A stretch of 64,000 bases of DNA from Primulina eburnea (lineage: Eukaryota; Streptophyta; Magnoliopsida; Lamiales; Gesneriaceae). Where the stretch lies: contig NC_133101.1 of assembly GCF_022965805.1 (NCBI RefSeq), forward strand, positions 18,323,054 through 18,387,053, in the 5' to 3' direction. The position numbers and the translations under genes are program-made. Under the pieces are notes generated by a model, which was given only the letters and a program-made list of their open reading frames with translations, did not search any database and was not told the DNA's origin. Position 1 is the first letter of the stretch. Each line of letters starts with the position of its first letter. Positions 24,115-35,979 of this stretch are shown here, piece after piece.

Positions 24115-26864
24115 CTGAAGGAATTAAAGGAACAACTTGAGGATCTATTGGCTAAAGGATATATAAGACCAAGTGTTTCACCTTGGGGTGCTCCAGTTTT
24201 ATTCGTGAAGAAGAAAGATGGGTCTATGAGGCTTTGTGTCGATTAAAGACAGTTGAATAAAGCCACAGTAAAGAATAAGTATCCTTTACCAAGGATTGAT
24301 GATCTCTTTGACCAGTTGCAGGGTTCTTCAGTATATTCTAAGATTGATTTAAGATCCGATATCATCAGTTAAGAGTTAGAGAGACAGATGTGCCTAAGAC
24401 TGCTTTTCGTACCAGGTATGGGCATTTTGAATTTTTGGTTATGCCTTTTGGGTTGACCAATGCACCTGCGGTATTTATGGATTTGATGAACCGTGTGTTT
24501 CAACGGTATATAGATCAATTTTTTGTGATCTTCATTGATGATATTCTTATTTATTCAAAATCTGAATCTGAGCATGCCGAACACTTGAGAGCTGTTTTGC
24601 AAATTTTGAGAACTGAAAAGTTGTATGCTAAATTATCCAAATGCGAGTTTTGGTTGGATAGAGTGTTTTTCCTTGGACATGTTATTTAAAGTGCTGGTAT
24701 ATCAGTTGATCCAAGTAAAGTTGAGGCAGTCATCAATTGGTCTAGACCGACATCAGTTCCTGAGGTACGTAGTTTTATGGGTTTGTCAGGATATTATCGC
24801 AGATTTATTGAAAGATTCTCACAAATTGCGAGGCCAATTACCTATCTGACACAAAAGAATGCACCATTTATTTGGTCGCAAGCATGTGAGAATAGTTTTG
24901 TTGAAGTTAAGAAGATATTGACTAGTGCTCCTGTTCTGACTATCCCATCAGGTGCAGGAGGATTTACAGTGCACACTGATGCTTCACATCAAGGATTGGG
25001 TTGTGTATTAATGCAGCATGGCCATGTGGTTGCTTATGCTTCACGACAGTTGAAGCCACATGAGTCTAGATACCCAGTGCATGACTTGGAACTAGCAGCA
25101 GTGGTTTTTGCCCTAAAGATTTGGCGTCACTACTTGTATGGGGAGAAATTTGAGATATTCACAGATCATAAGAGTTTGAAATACCTCTTTTCACAAGCGG
25201 AGCTGAACATGAGACAGAGGCGTTGATTAGATTTGTTGAAAGACTATGATTGCGAGATAAAATATTATCCGGGTAAGTCTAATGCAGCAGCCGATGCTTT
25301 GAGTAGAAGAGTATGTAATATGTCTTTGATCACTAGCAGTGTATCTGATTTAGTAGAAGAATGTTGTCTTTCTGGTTTGGATTTTGTGGTAGATACTCAA
25401 CCTGTAAGAGTATTTATGATTCAGATAGAGCCCGAGTTGTTTGTAAAAATTAAAGAGGCACAAAGGTTAGATCAAAGAATTCAGAAATCAATTGAACTCG
25501 TCATATCAGGACATAGATCAGAATTTCAGGTCAATAATGAGGGTATTTTGTTTGTGAATGATCGTATTGTAGTTCCTAATATTTCAGAGTTGAGGATACA
25601 GATTTTGCGTGATGCTCATTGCAGTAAATTCAGTGTACACCCTGGAAGTAAAAAGATGTACAATGACTTGAAGAAACAATTTTGGTGGAAAAGAATGAAA
25701 TCTGACATAGAAGAATTTGTATCTCGTTGTTTGAATTTTCAACAAGTGAAAGCAGAAAAGAAGCGACCAGGAGGTCTTTTGCATAGCCTTAAGGTTCCAT
25801 AATGGAAGTGGGACCATATTACCATGGACTTTGTCACGAAATTTCCGAGGTCGTCGAGGGGTTGCGATGCAATTTGGGTTATCTTTGACAGATTAACCAA
25901 GTCTTCTTGTTTCATTCCTTATCAGATGACATATAGGCACGATTAGATGGCCAGATTGTACATCAGAGAAGTTTTGAGATTGCATGGTGTGCCTAAGTCC
26001 ATTGTATCAGATCGTGATCCCAGATTTTCTTCTCATTTTTTGCAGAGTTTACAAGAGGCTCTTGGTACTCGTTTGCATTTGATTACAGCATATCATCCTC
26101 AGACAGACGGACAGTCAGAACGTACTATTCAGACATTAGAGGATATGTTGAGAGCTGTAGTGATGGATTTTGGTATTGGTTGGCAGGATTCGTTACAACT
26201 TGTCGAGTTTTCTTATAACAACAGTTATCAAGTAAGCATTGGAATGTCACCATTTGAAGCACTATATGGCAGGAAATGTAGATCTCCTCTGTATTGGGAC
26301 GATTTATCTGATGCACCAATTGTAGGACCTGATATGATAAGAGATATGACAGAGAAAGTAAAATTGATTCAGAGTCGTATGCGAGCTGCTCAGGATAGGC
26401 AGGATAGGTATGCGAACATCAGGAGACGGTCATTGATTTTTGAGAAAGGTGACAAAGTTTTTCTGAAAATATGTCCTTTCCGTGGTACAGTTAGATTTGG
26501 AAAGAAGGGTAAATTATAACCAAGATTCATAGGTCCGTATGAAATTTTGGAACGTGTTGGTGATTTGGCTTATAGATTAGCTCTTCCTCCTGCATTATCA
26601 GGTGTTCATGATGTTTTTCATGCGTCTGTGTTTAGGAAATATTATCCAGATCCTTCTCATGTACTTCCACCCGACGAGGTTGAGTTAGATCAGACTTTGA
26701 GCTACATTGAGAGACCGATTCAAATTCTAGACATAAAATATAAGCAACTCAGAAATAAATTGATACCGTTGATTAAAGTACAGTGGAACAGACATGGTGT
26801 CGAGGAGGCAACTTGGGAATTAGAAGATAAAATGAGACAAAAATATCCAGAGTTATTCAAATGA
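24115..26864 (+). pseudogene. Element C RT, RNase H, integrase and chromodomain
   Basis: [17 protein letters not shown], then TAA at 24244-24246, a one-base loss near 24357, and the active site FIDDIL with aspartates at 24537-24542. Further stops: 24687-24689, 25224-25226, 25800-25802, 25944-25946 and 26517-26519. RNase [11 protein letters not shown] and [10 protein letters not shown]. Integrase: HPGSKKMYNDL, a zinc finger whose last cysteine is lost (CLNFQ instead of CxxC), [12 protein letters not shown] and [12 protein letters not shown] chromodomain (IKVQWNRHGVEEATWELED) ends the frame; in relatives it targets insertion to chromatin. Confidence 0.9.
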
Positions 26865-26956
26865 AGTATGCTTCTATTCTTGGTTTTATTTTCAGTATTG
26901 ATTATGACATGATAGACTTGAAAGAGATGATTAATTTCGAGGACGAAATCTATTTT

Positions 26957-26970
26957 TAGAGGGGAGGAAT
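26957..26970 (+). promoter_or_regulatory. Polypurine tract of element C
   Basis: TAGAGGGGAGGAAT directly before the 3' LTR. Confidence 0.85.
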
Positions 26971-28902
26971 TGTAATGCTCGAATTTTTAGAATAATGTTT
27001 TGTATATTGATCCAATTGATGTGAGGCCATTTCCATTAGAAAGATAAGACATAAGACTATAACTTTCCAGTTTTGAGCTTTGTTCAAATCATTAGGGAAG
27101 ACGAGCCAAAAGTGCACGAAGTGTGTCGTGCGTATCGTCGTTCCTACAATGACATATGTTGGGAGATTGAGCATAACGTTTTACTTTGATATCCAAATGA
27201 TCTGAAATTTGGAGAGGTTCAAGAAAATACATAGGGCTACAACTTTGTAGTTTACCCCTTTTCGAAATTATGAAAGGAAAAGGCGTTTCGGAAGCGGTCT
27301 TTGTAGTGGATGTGCGCAGTGTGCGCGCCCGGGCGGGCTTTGTTCGAGAAAAAGGGTGTTTTTGCCGAGAGTTCCGCGCCCGGGCGGAAAAAGATGTCCG
27401 CCGGGCGGCCAGCGATTTTAAAAAGCGTATTTTGAGGTTTGGATGGTATATATTAGATTGGGGAATGATTTTTGTATCATTTCTTCTCATCCTCATTTCT
27501 TTCCATCGGTTTAGAACTAGGGTTCTTCATTTTTCCTTTCATCTTCTAATTTATTCTTCAATCTATGGGAGATTTGTTCAAGGAAATTATGAAATAAAGT
27601 TAGATTTGTGATCCTCTCTCCAAGATCTTCAAGATGGTGTAAGTATGTTATATTTTTATTCAAGTTTGGAAATGAGATGAAGTTTAGAATTTATATTTGT
27701 GTTGATATTTGAGCTGTTGGTGATGTTGGAGTTGTGTTGGTTTGAATATAAAATGGAATTGAAGCCAATGGCAAAGTATATGAGCTAATTTCTTTAGCAC
27801 GCATGCTATGTGTTTGATGAAATGATTCATTGAATGTTTTTATGGCATATTAAGGTTAAGAAATTTACGGATCTTGATTCGAAGCAGTATTGAACTAATT
27901 ATGAATTTTGAACAGAAATTACTCTATTTTGATAGATGATCAAAGTCCTTGAGTTATAGTAGAATTCAAAGGTTCAAGACTTCTCACCTACGCATTTCGA
28001 TCTTCTTTTGGTAATATTTGAAAGGTATGTTACGGTCGGTAACATACGAGGTAAAAGTATCATTTTTATTTTAAATTGAAAACTCTATGGCTCGATGAAC
28101 TATTGGTGATTTGATGATGATTGTTGTATTGAGATGAGTTGATTATGATATCGAAGTGATGATATTGATTCGCATCATTACATTGCATATTGAGCCACTT
28201 TTTGATTCAGATTCGATATGGCGGAGGTCGCCTTGATTTATTGATTTGTTGGACATATGGGGCTATAGTTGAGTTGGCATAGTGTATGCGGAGGTCGCTG
28301 CTATGGCCTGAACACTCTCTATAGGCGCACCATAGTCTTGGGATTGTAGAACACAGCAATCCACCTCGAGCGGATGAGTCGGTGGATGTTGTTGGGTGAT
28401 TCTATTCCCTTGGGTACCCTATGACCAGATGATTCACTTGATCTTGAGATTTATTGATAGCTCACAGCTTCTGATCATGCATTGCATTATATTGCATCTT
28501 TATGAATCTCATATGAACTATATGTAAATTTTAAATTCTCATATGTTATTGATTGTATCATACTGGGTTTATACTCACCGGCATGTCGGCTACCTCTTGT
28601 TTTCATGTGCTTGACGGTAGGTGAGGCGAGGCTTGGGATGCCAGAGTCCAGTTCCAGGCGAGGAGATACGAGTTAGAGTGGGATTCTCGGGTCTTAGGAG
28701 CCATGTGATGATGTTTGGATTTATTTGGTTCACTACTTTATTTTGGCATGTTGAAAATTATATTTCAAACATGTGAGACTTTTAAATTATTTTGACGATG
28801 TTTTATGTGGATTTGTGAACAACAAATTATGTATTTTATTAAATCGTTTGGTTTGATACATTTAAAATTATTAGTATTAGATATCGGACCCGGGACCCCA
28901 CA
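26971..28902 (+). mobile_element. 3' LTR of element C
   Basis: 1932 bp, TGTAATGCTC to GGGACCCCACA, followed by the ATTGC duplication at 28903-28907. The GC-rich block near 27325-27410 is shorter than in the 5' copy. Confidence 0.9.
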
Positions 28903-29768
28903 ATTGCATTCTCCCTTTAACTTCATGCCCAAAATTATTAACTTGTTTAATTATGGATATTTTGTCATGAAAGTTTCGTTATTTATTATAGCATTAAGAA
29001 AGGAAAAAAATGCATTTGTACTTAATATTGGTTTTTTTAATTTATTCACAATTTTATAAAATAATTTGGATTTTAAAAAAAAAGAGGTAAATTTGTCACT
29101 TATTGGGCCCACGAACCTACCTAAAAGACGACACACATAAAGGAACTTTCAACTTGCCAATATTTCTGATTAATTCAAGAGGTTGGTATTTCTGATTAAT
29201 TCAAAGAATACGCTCTTATCTCAATGTAGGATAGACCCAATAGGACCTCAAGGCCGCTTCCATATTTTCAACAGGCTGCCCTCAAAAATGTAGTACTTCG
29301 TTTAATGGGTTCAAGATTTGACTCTCATAGCCTTAGCTCCCAATGATGCAATTAACAGATACTATCCTGTCACATCTCTGGTTCCTGGACACAATCAACT
29401 AAGACTGTACGTAATGGGCTATACTAGCAGCTATGTTGCATCTACCGCACTCAAAAAAATGATAAAGTGTTGTTGCGAAAGTATTTATTTCATAGGCTTA
29501 TAAAAACCTACAAAATTCTCCCACTAGCTCAATGTCGGATTGGGTATTACAGTCACATCTGAATTTGGTTTATTCTTTACTTTTTGCTTAAAATTTTTGG
29601 ATGTTCTGATTTAAAAATCAACAAAAGTGAGAGTAAGACATTATTTATAGTTTTGGACTTGGGGAACTTATTATATAATTTCTGAAAAGAAAGACTTTAG
29701 TTTTTTTTTTCTGGGAAACATATTAAATTGTTTTATTTTTGAAGATGTTCAGTGCTCTCAATCAATGT
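28903..29768. other. Unassigned host DNA between C and E
   Basis: AT-rich, with no recognised coding sequence. In the ancestral arrangement it joined 6072-8079 on the left and the ISA3-like exon region (52549 on) on the right, so it may be intron or flank of that gene. The stretch 29190-29550 holds CTCAATGT(A/C)GGAT twice, which may be from a small repeat. Confidence 0.5.
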
Positions 29769-30325
29769 TGTAGAACCCGTAAATCAGACTACGTATTAAC
29801 CATGCATAATTTCTAGTATTTAAATTAAAAATGATTTTTATGCATGAGGATTTAAATTCTTTTCTTTAAATTTAATTATTTCATTCAATAGTTTAATTGT
29901 TATCGTTTCAGTTAATTAAGTGAGGCCGGACTGGAGTTGGAGTATTGAGATAAAATTTAATATTAAGAAAGAATTTATTTAAGATAAATAATAAGTTAAT
30001 TTAATGTAAAAGAATGTTTAAGGATTTATTTAATTAATTAAAGAGAAATAACAAATAATTATTTTATGTCCAATAATTTAATTAAAAGCCTAAATTAAAA
30101 TATGTGACCAATTGAGATAAGTTAATCTAGGCTTATTTAATTTAAGAAATTATAATTTAACATGATAGTAAATTTACCTTTAAGATTTAAAAATTTGCCA
30201 TGCATGCAAGATACTTTCTATCTCAAACTAATTTATTAATTCACTAAAATATTTAATAGGTAGATAAAACTCTAAATATTTAAAATACAATATTTAAGCA
30301 ATATTTCCCTCCATTTAAACTCAAG

Positions 30326-30775
30326 AATTCGGCCACCCCTTGGGAGATTTGATATTTATTTGACAACTCACCATTTTGATTCTTTCCTTAATCTTTTCTT
30401 GGAGATAATTCCCTCACCATTTAATCCTCAATAATTATTAATTAAGCAACATTTTATCCCTTTTTAATAAGTAATTTTTGGCCACCCCATTGTAGGATTT
30501 ATTTTGTTTAACAACTCACCATTTTATTTCTTTCCTTATCCATTCTTGGTAGATAATTCACTCACCATTTAATCTTCATTAATTAAACAATTAAGCAATA
30601 TTTTACCCATTTTTAAAAGCTAGAATTCGGTCCCCTTAATCAATTCAAAGATTTGTTTTGACAACTCAACATTTGATATCATTCCTTATTCTTTTCTTGG
30701 GAAATAATTCCCCCACCTTTTAATCACCAAATAATTAATTAATTAAGCAATTTTCTACCCTATTTTGTATGATAA
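30326..30775 (+). repeat. Three tandem copies of a 150-bp unit in the solo LTR
   Basis: Units begin near 30326, 30473 and 30624 (periods about 147, 151 and 152 bp), each with a GGCCACCCC-like start, ACAACTCACCATTT, TCTTTCCTTA and TTAATTAAGCAA. The LTRs of F do not show this triplication. Confidence 0.75.
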
Positions 30776-32638
30776 AAAAATCGGCCAACACACCTCCAAA
30801 ATATCCCTCAAAAATCTTTTGATATCAAACCATTTCCTTATCTAACAATTTCAAAGAAAGCAAGATTTGATCTTGCCATTTAATTCCCTTCTATCTTGCA
30901 ACTTCCCTTCATTCTTCCCTAGCCATTCTTCTCTCCATATTTCGAAATTTCAGAGCCTTTCATCACAAGAAAAATCGAGATTTGCTCAAGGAAAAATAAG
31001 AGAGAAAAAGTGAGAAAAGAAGAACACTTCGTCTCCTCCGCGCCGCGTCGTCGTTTCGTTTGTTTTTCTTTCAAAACAAACCAAGGCATGTATATATTTT
31101 TATTTACTCTTCAATCAAGTCATATAGGTATTTTTAAACATTACATGTACACTATTTCATGCAAGAAAACCGAAATATAACAGCAAGTTTATTGTAAAAA
31201 TTCTGCACAGTTTTTCCTCCATTTCATGCTTCACGGTTTGCATCGTTTTGATGGTTTCAGGGTGTGGTTCGATTCTAGGGGCTCAGTTCTGCATCTAGAC
31301 GCCTACTAGGGTGTGTCAAGACCATGTTGGTCCATTAGTTCAAGCCCCATGTATGCTGGAAATCAGAAATGACAGCAACTCTTCCCCTAGCGCCACTTTG
31401 AGTTTCGATTTTTTGTTCTTCCTGTCAAAGGATCTGGTCTTGGCTGACCTAGGGGCTATATCCATGGTTAGAACACCTCCTTGGCATGTCTAGGACGTGA
31501 CCAAGATGCCCTTTCATGGCTTGATTCACGTCCCAATCGGTTTCAAAAATAAACAAGAACAGTCCCTCGGTTTTTAGAAAATTTTGGTGGTGGTGGTGTG
31601 TGTGGTGTTCGAAAGTATGGGTGTTGGTGTGGATCTTGGTTGGCTCTTTAGCCCTTAGCCACGGTTCATACCATGCCCCTGGATGTCTAGATCATACCAT
31701 GGTCAACCAAATGGCCACTGGAATGATCCATGACAACAAGCAACAGCAAAGCCCCACGCGTGCAGGTTTTGCCCTCGGTTGGGCGAAGGGTCATGTTTTG
31801 GGTGTGGGTTGGATTGTGGCTGGCCTAGGGCCCTTAGCCATGGTTCAAACCATTCCTTAGGATGTTGGTAAGAGGTTCTGGTCGGTGGTTCAAGCCCTAA
31901 TTGCCATTAGCCTTGAAAACGACGCAAGGAAACGCACTCACAGCTGCTGTAATATTTGACAGCAAGTGTGCTGCGGTTCAGAGGTGAATTTCGGGTTCTT
32001 TGTTGGCTTTTAGGCTATGGCCTTGGACTGGATAGTACCTCATCAAGTTAGAAAGGCCATATTTTTGGCCGTTTGTGATTCGGATAAGTTTAGAGGTCGT
32101 ACGAGAATTTACGGTGCAATGTGCCAAAATGACTCTCGAAAGAGCGTTTCATGTTTTTGGCCTCCATTCACCAAAATTCGAGCACTATAATTTTAGGAGC
32201 ATTATTTCATTATTTTAGGTGTATTTTAATCATGACTAAATGATGGTTTAGTGTTGGTTCGGGTTGGCACGGAGTCATGATTAAATACCAAGTCATTGGG
32301 CGTAATTGTCTCGTTTTTTGATTCAATTACAAAGTTTGGTCAAGTTAAATCATTTGCATATTTTCACATTATATTTAGGTCGCAGCGAGCCTGGGAACGA
32401 TCCAACCCATTTGGTAAAATAAATACAGGATATTTAATGATGTTATTTAATTATATTGCGTGCAAAAATATTCATTTTTGAGATTTATGCGATATTGCTT
32501 GTGATCACTTCACTATCATGGGATTATTACTTCACCCGGTGGTCACTTACCGGTCAGTTCAGTTCTCTACCACCCAGTATACTGTGACATTAGTCTGATC
32601 AGACGATTATTACTTCACCCGGTGGTCACTTATCGGTC

Positions 32639-32643
32639 AGTTC
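32639..32643. repeat. Target-site duplication of element F, left copy
   Basis: AGTTC before F; the matching AGTTC is at 51990-51994. Both are part of the LTR of element E. Confidence 0.88.
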
Positions 32644-35600
32644 TGTAAAGGCCCGTAAATTCGTATTCGTAAATTTGCGGAAAAATTAAAAATTTTCTTT
32701 TTAAATAATTAAAATGTCTTATTCATAAGATAAACTGATAAATAAAGTTTAATATTCAAAATAACAGCGGAAGAATTCAATGTTTGCAAAGTATCAATTT
32801 AAAATAATTAATCAACAGATAAAAACTGAGTTCGGAAAATAACAAATGCTAAATATGAGGTCCTCGGGTTCCACTACTGCCGACCCAAGCTATCTCACTG
32901 GTCCCCGCCCTCGGCCCCGACATCATCAGTACCTACAATAATCAAGTCTAGTGAGTCTAAAGACTCAGCATGCATATATCGTAAATAACAAGTAAATACA
33001 TAATAAAATCGCCTGCATGTGAAAATATCATGTCATGAAGTTTAACGTAAAATATCATTCCATGAGTAATTATAATACGTGCATAACTGAACTGAAAATA
33101 TCATAAGTGATAATGTTTGCTCCTTGGAGCCCTGTAATGAAATAGCTTGTAATAATTTTCTGGTGAGATTATGGTCTACGCAAGTGGCCCCTGAACTGAA
33201 GTGAACTGACCGGTAACTGGCGACCGGATGAAGTAATAATCAAATGACCGGTAACTGGCGACCGGGTGGTACCAAACTGAACTGACCGGTAACTGGCGAC
33301 CGAGTTTCGTAATAATCTCATGATAGTAAAGTGACCACAAGCAATATCGCATAAATCTCAAAATTAATATTTTGCACGTAATATAATTAAATAACATCAT
33401 TAAATATCCTGTAATAATTTTTCTGATTGGGTTGGATCGCTCCCAGGCTCGCTGCGACTTAAATCTAACATGAAAAATATGCAAATGATTTAACTTGACC
33501 AAACTTTGTAATTAAATTCAAAAATTGAGAAAATTACGCCTATCGACTTCGTATTTAATCTTGACTCCGTACCAACCGGAACCAACACCGAACCATTATT
33601 TAGTCATGATTAAAATACGTCTAAAATGATGAAATAATGCTCCTAAATTTACAGTACTCGAAATTTAGTGAATGGAGTCCAAAAACATGAAACGCTCTTT
33701 CGAGAGTTATTTTGGCACCTTGCACCGTAAATTCTCGTACGACCTCTAAAATGATCCGAATCACAAACGGCCAAAAACATGGCCTTCCCAACTTGATGAA
33801 GTGTTGTCCGGTCCAAGGCCATAAGCTAAAAGCCAACCAAGGACCAGGAATTCACCTCTTCACCGCAGCACACTTGCTGTCAAAAATTACAGCAGCAGCG
33901 CTTTGTTTTCCTTCCGTCGTTTGCAAGGCTAATGGCCATTGGGGCTTGAACCACCGACCAGAACCTCTTACAAACATCCTAATGAATGGTTTGAACCATG
34001 GCTAAGGGGCCTAGGCTAGCCACAATCTGAACCACACCAGAAACACGACCTCACTCCTAACCGAGAATGTAATCTGCGCGCTTGGGGGGTTTTGCTTCGT
34101 TTGCTGTCATGGACCTTTCCAGTGGCCATTTGGTTGACCATGGCACAATCCATACATCAAGGGGTATGGTGTGAACTAGGGCTACGGGCCAGAGGCCAAC
34201 CGAGGTCCATCCCAAACCCCCCCAAAACCAAGGGACACATGCAGAATTCAAAGGGACGAAGGGGCTGTTTTTGTTCTTTGATTTGAAAACCGATGCAACC
34301 ATGGACCAAGCCTTGAAAGGCCAACTTGGTCACGTCTTAGACATAATAAGGAGATGTTCTAACCATGGATATGGCCCTTGGGGCAGCCAAGATCAGATTC
34401 ATCCCACTTGACAGCAAGCTGCAAATTCGAAACTCAATATGACACTAAGGGGAGAGTTGCTGCCATTTGAGTTGCTGGGGGAAAAAGAGGCTTTAACCAA
34501 TGGTCAAATCCCTTCTTAATACACTCTATATCAATCCTAGATGTAGCCTGGAAAGTCTGGACGTGAGCCAACCCCTGAAATCACTAAAACCATGCACAAC
34601 CGTGAAGCACAAGATGGAACAAAATCTGTGAAGAATTTTCAATAATGGTGCTGTCAAAAATTTCGGTTTTTGGCTATCAAACCATGATCATGTAATGTTT
34701 AAAAATCATATTATGACTTGATTGAAGAGTCAAGAAAAATATACACATGCCTGGAAATTGATTAAGGAAGAACACAAACTAAACGACGGCACGGCACGGC
34801 GGAGTCGGATTTTTCTTTTCTTATTGTCTTGTTGGAAGCTCTCGATTTATGCTGCTGCTCACACACTAATTTGCTGCTATATTACTGATATTTTCGAATG
34901 AGGGAAAAGTATGGAGTGCTAAGGATTGAAGGGGAAAAATACAAGGAAAAATGGAGAAGTCAAGTCATGCATGCATTTAGATGCTAGCTAGGTACAAAGA
35001 ATGTGTTTATTGTCAATCCCATGGTCCCCTCCAATATGCTGCACGTGAATTGTGCTGAGTTTTCTTCTGCATTTCGGTGGAATGGTGATGGAGAGAAGAC
35101 TAGGAAAATGAATGGGAAGTTGCAAGGAAAATGAAGGAGTTATGCAATGATTTAGGATGAAAGTTCAAAGTCAAGGAATTGATTAGCATGTCAAATTATT
35201 CCTTCCTTGGCTGTTGTACGAAAAAGGTGAATTGGTAGGCTAGATTAATGTTTTGATTAGGTGGAATACAAGTGCATAAATGATTAATTGTTGATAAGTA
35301 AGAATTGAGGGAATTATTATACTAAGGAGATCAAATGAGGTTTGACTATGATGGGGTTTACCAAATTTAATTAAATTGGTTGAGGGGCCGAAAATTGCTA
35401 TGAAATTGGTAAGGAAATTTGTTGATTTGTGTTTTTAAATTCTTAAGGCTTTAAAACCTAATAAATATATATTTTAGTGAATTATTAATTTAATTTAGGA
35501 TAATCATTTTACATGGCATGGCTAATAAATTACTAACATGCTAGGTTGAAATTTTCTTAAATAAAATAGGCCTAGATTAATTTATCCCATTTGATTACAC

Positions 35601-35944
35601 ATTTTAATTTAGGCTTTTTAATTAATTATTGAACATAAAAGAATTAATTAGCAACTTAAGTCTAATTAATTAAATAAAATCCTAAAACATTCTTTATCAT
35701 TAAAATAAATTATTTCTTGGCTTAAATTAAATTTAGGAATATTTTCTTATTATTAATCTTATCTCTAATCTCCAACTCCGGTCCAGCCTCGCGTATTTAA
35801 CTGAAAAGATAGCACTTAAACTACTGAATAAAATACTTAAGTTTAAAGAAAAGAATTTAAATACTCCTGCACTGAAAAATCATTTTAATTTAAATACTAA
35901 GAATTATGCATGGTTTATAAGTAGTCCAATTTACGAGTTCTACA
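32644..35944 (-). mobile_element. 3' LTR of element F
   Basis: 3301 bp; reads TGTAGAACTCG to GGGCCTTTACA on the minus strand. With the adjacent left part of E it forms an inverted repeat. Short open frames inside it are mirrored in the 5' LTR and are not considered genes. Confidence 0.92.
33205..33302. repeat. Tandem GACCGGTAACTGGCGACCG copies in the LTR of F
   Basis: Three copies of ACCGGTAACTGGCGACCG spaced by 15 to 20 bp. The 5' LTR has the same array near 41480-41575. Element E has a related array (CACCCGGTGGTCACTTACCGG, 32531-32640), and F inserted at the end of it. Confidence 0.8.
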
Positions 35945-35957
35945 ACTCTCCCCCCTT
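35945..35957 (-). promoter_or_regulatory. Polypurine tract of element F
   Basis: AAGGGGGGAGAGT on the minus strand, directly before the 3' LTR. Confidence 0.85.
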
Positions 35958-35979
35958 AAAAGAAATTTCGTCCTCGAAA

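Larger units (their letters stand above)
8080..28902 (+). mobile_element. Element C: Tekay-like Gypsy chromovirus, split by element D
   Basis: Complete from LTR to LTR with the 5-bp duplication ATTGC. The order gag, protease, RT, RNase H, integrase, chromodomain is that of Ty3/Gypsy chromoviruses; motifs such as [15 protein letters not shown] and the terminal chromodomain point to the Tekay/Del lineage. The coding region is interrupted at 11204 by the Athila element D and carries at least nine in-frame stops and two frameshifts, so it is long dead. Its gag is close to that of element G. Confidence 0.92.
29769..32643 (+). mobile_element. Element E: solo LTR, left part
   Basis: Plus-strand LTR of the same family as F: it starts TGTAGAACCCGTAAATCAGA where F's LTR starts TGTAGAACTCGTAAATTGGA. 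F is inserted at 32643 and the LTR continues at 51995-52548; together about 3429 bp against 3301 in F. No internal region or second LTR is present, so it is best read as a solo LTR. Flanks AATGT (left) and ATGGT (right) are not a clean duplication, so age or erosion is likely. Confidence 0.82.

Noticed and set aside
8080..28902. Centromeric CRM-type chromovirus
   Set aside because: Motifs and the chromodomain fit Tekay/Del better, and no centromere-type targeting sequence was seen.
33205..33302. Regularly spaced repeats resembling a CRISPR array
   Set aside because: Only three copies with unequal spacers, inside a plant LTR, with no cas genes.
33176..34302. Several 60-110 codon open frames duplicated at 41448-42574
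   Set aside because: They are in the two LTRs of element F; no protein motif is seen and the duplication is that of the LTRs.
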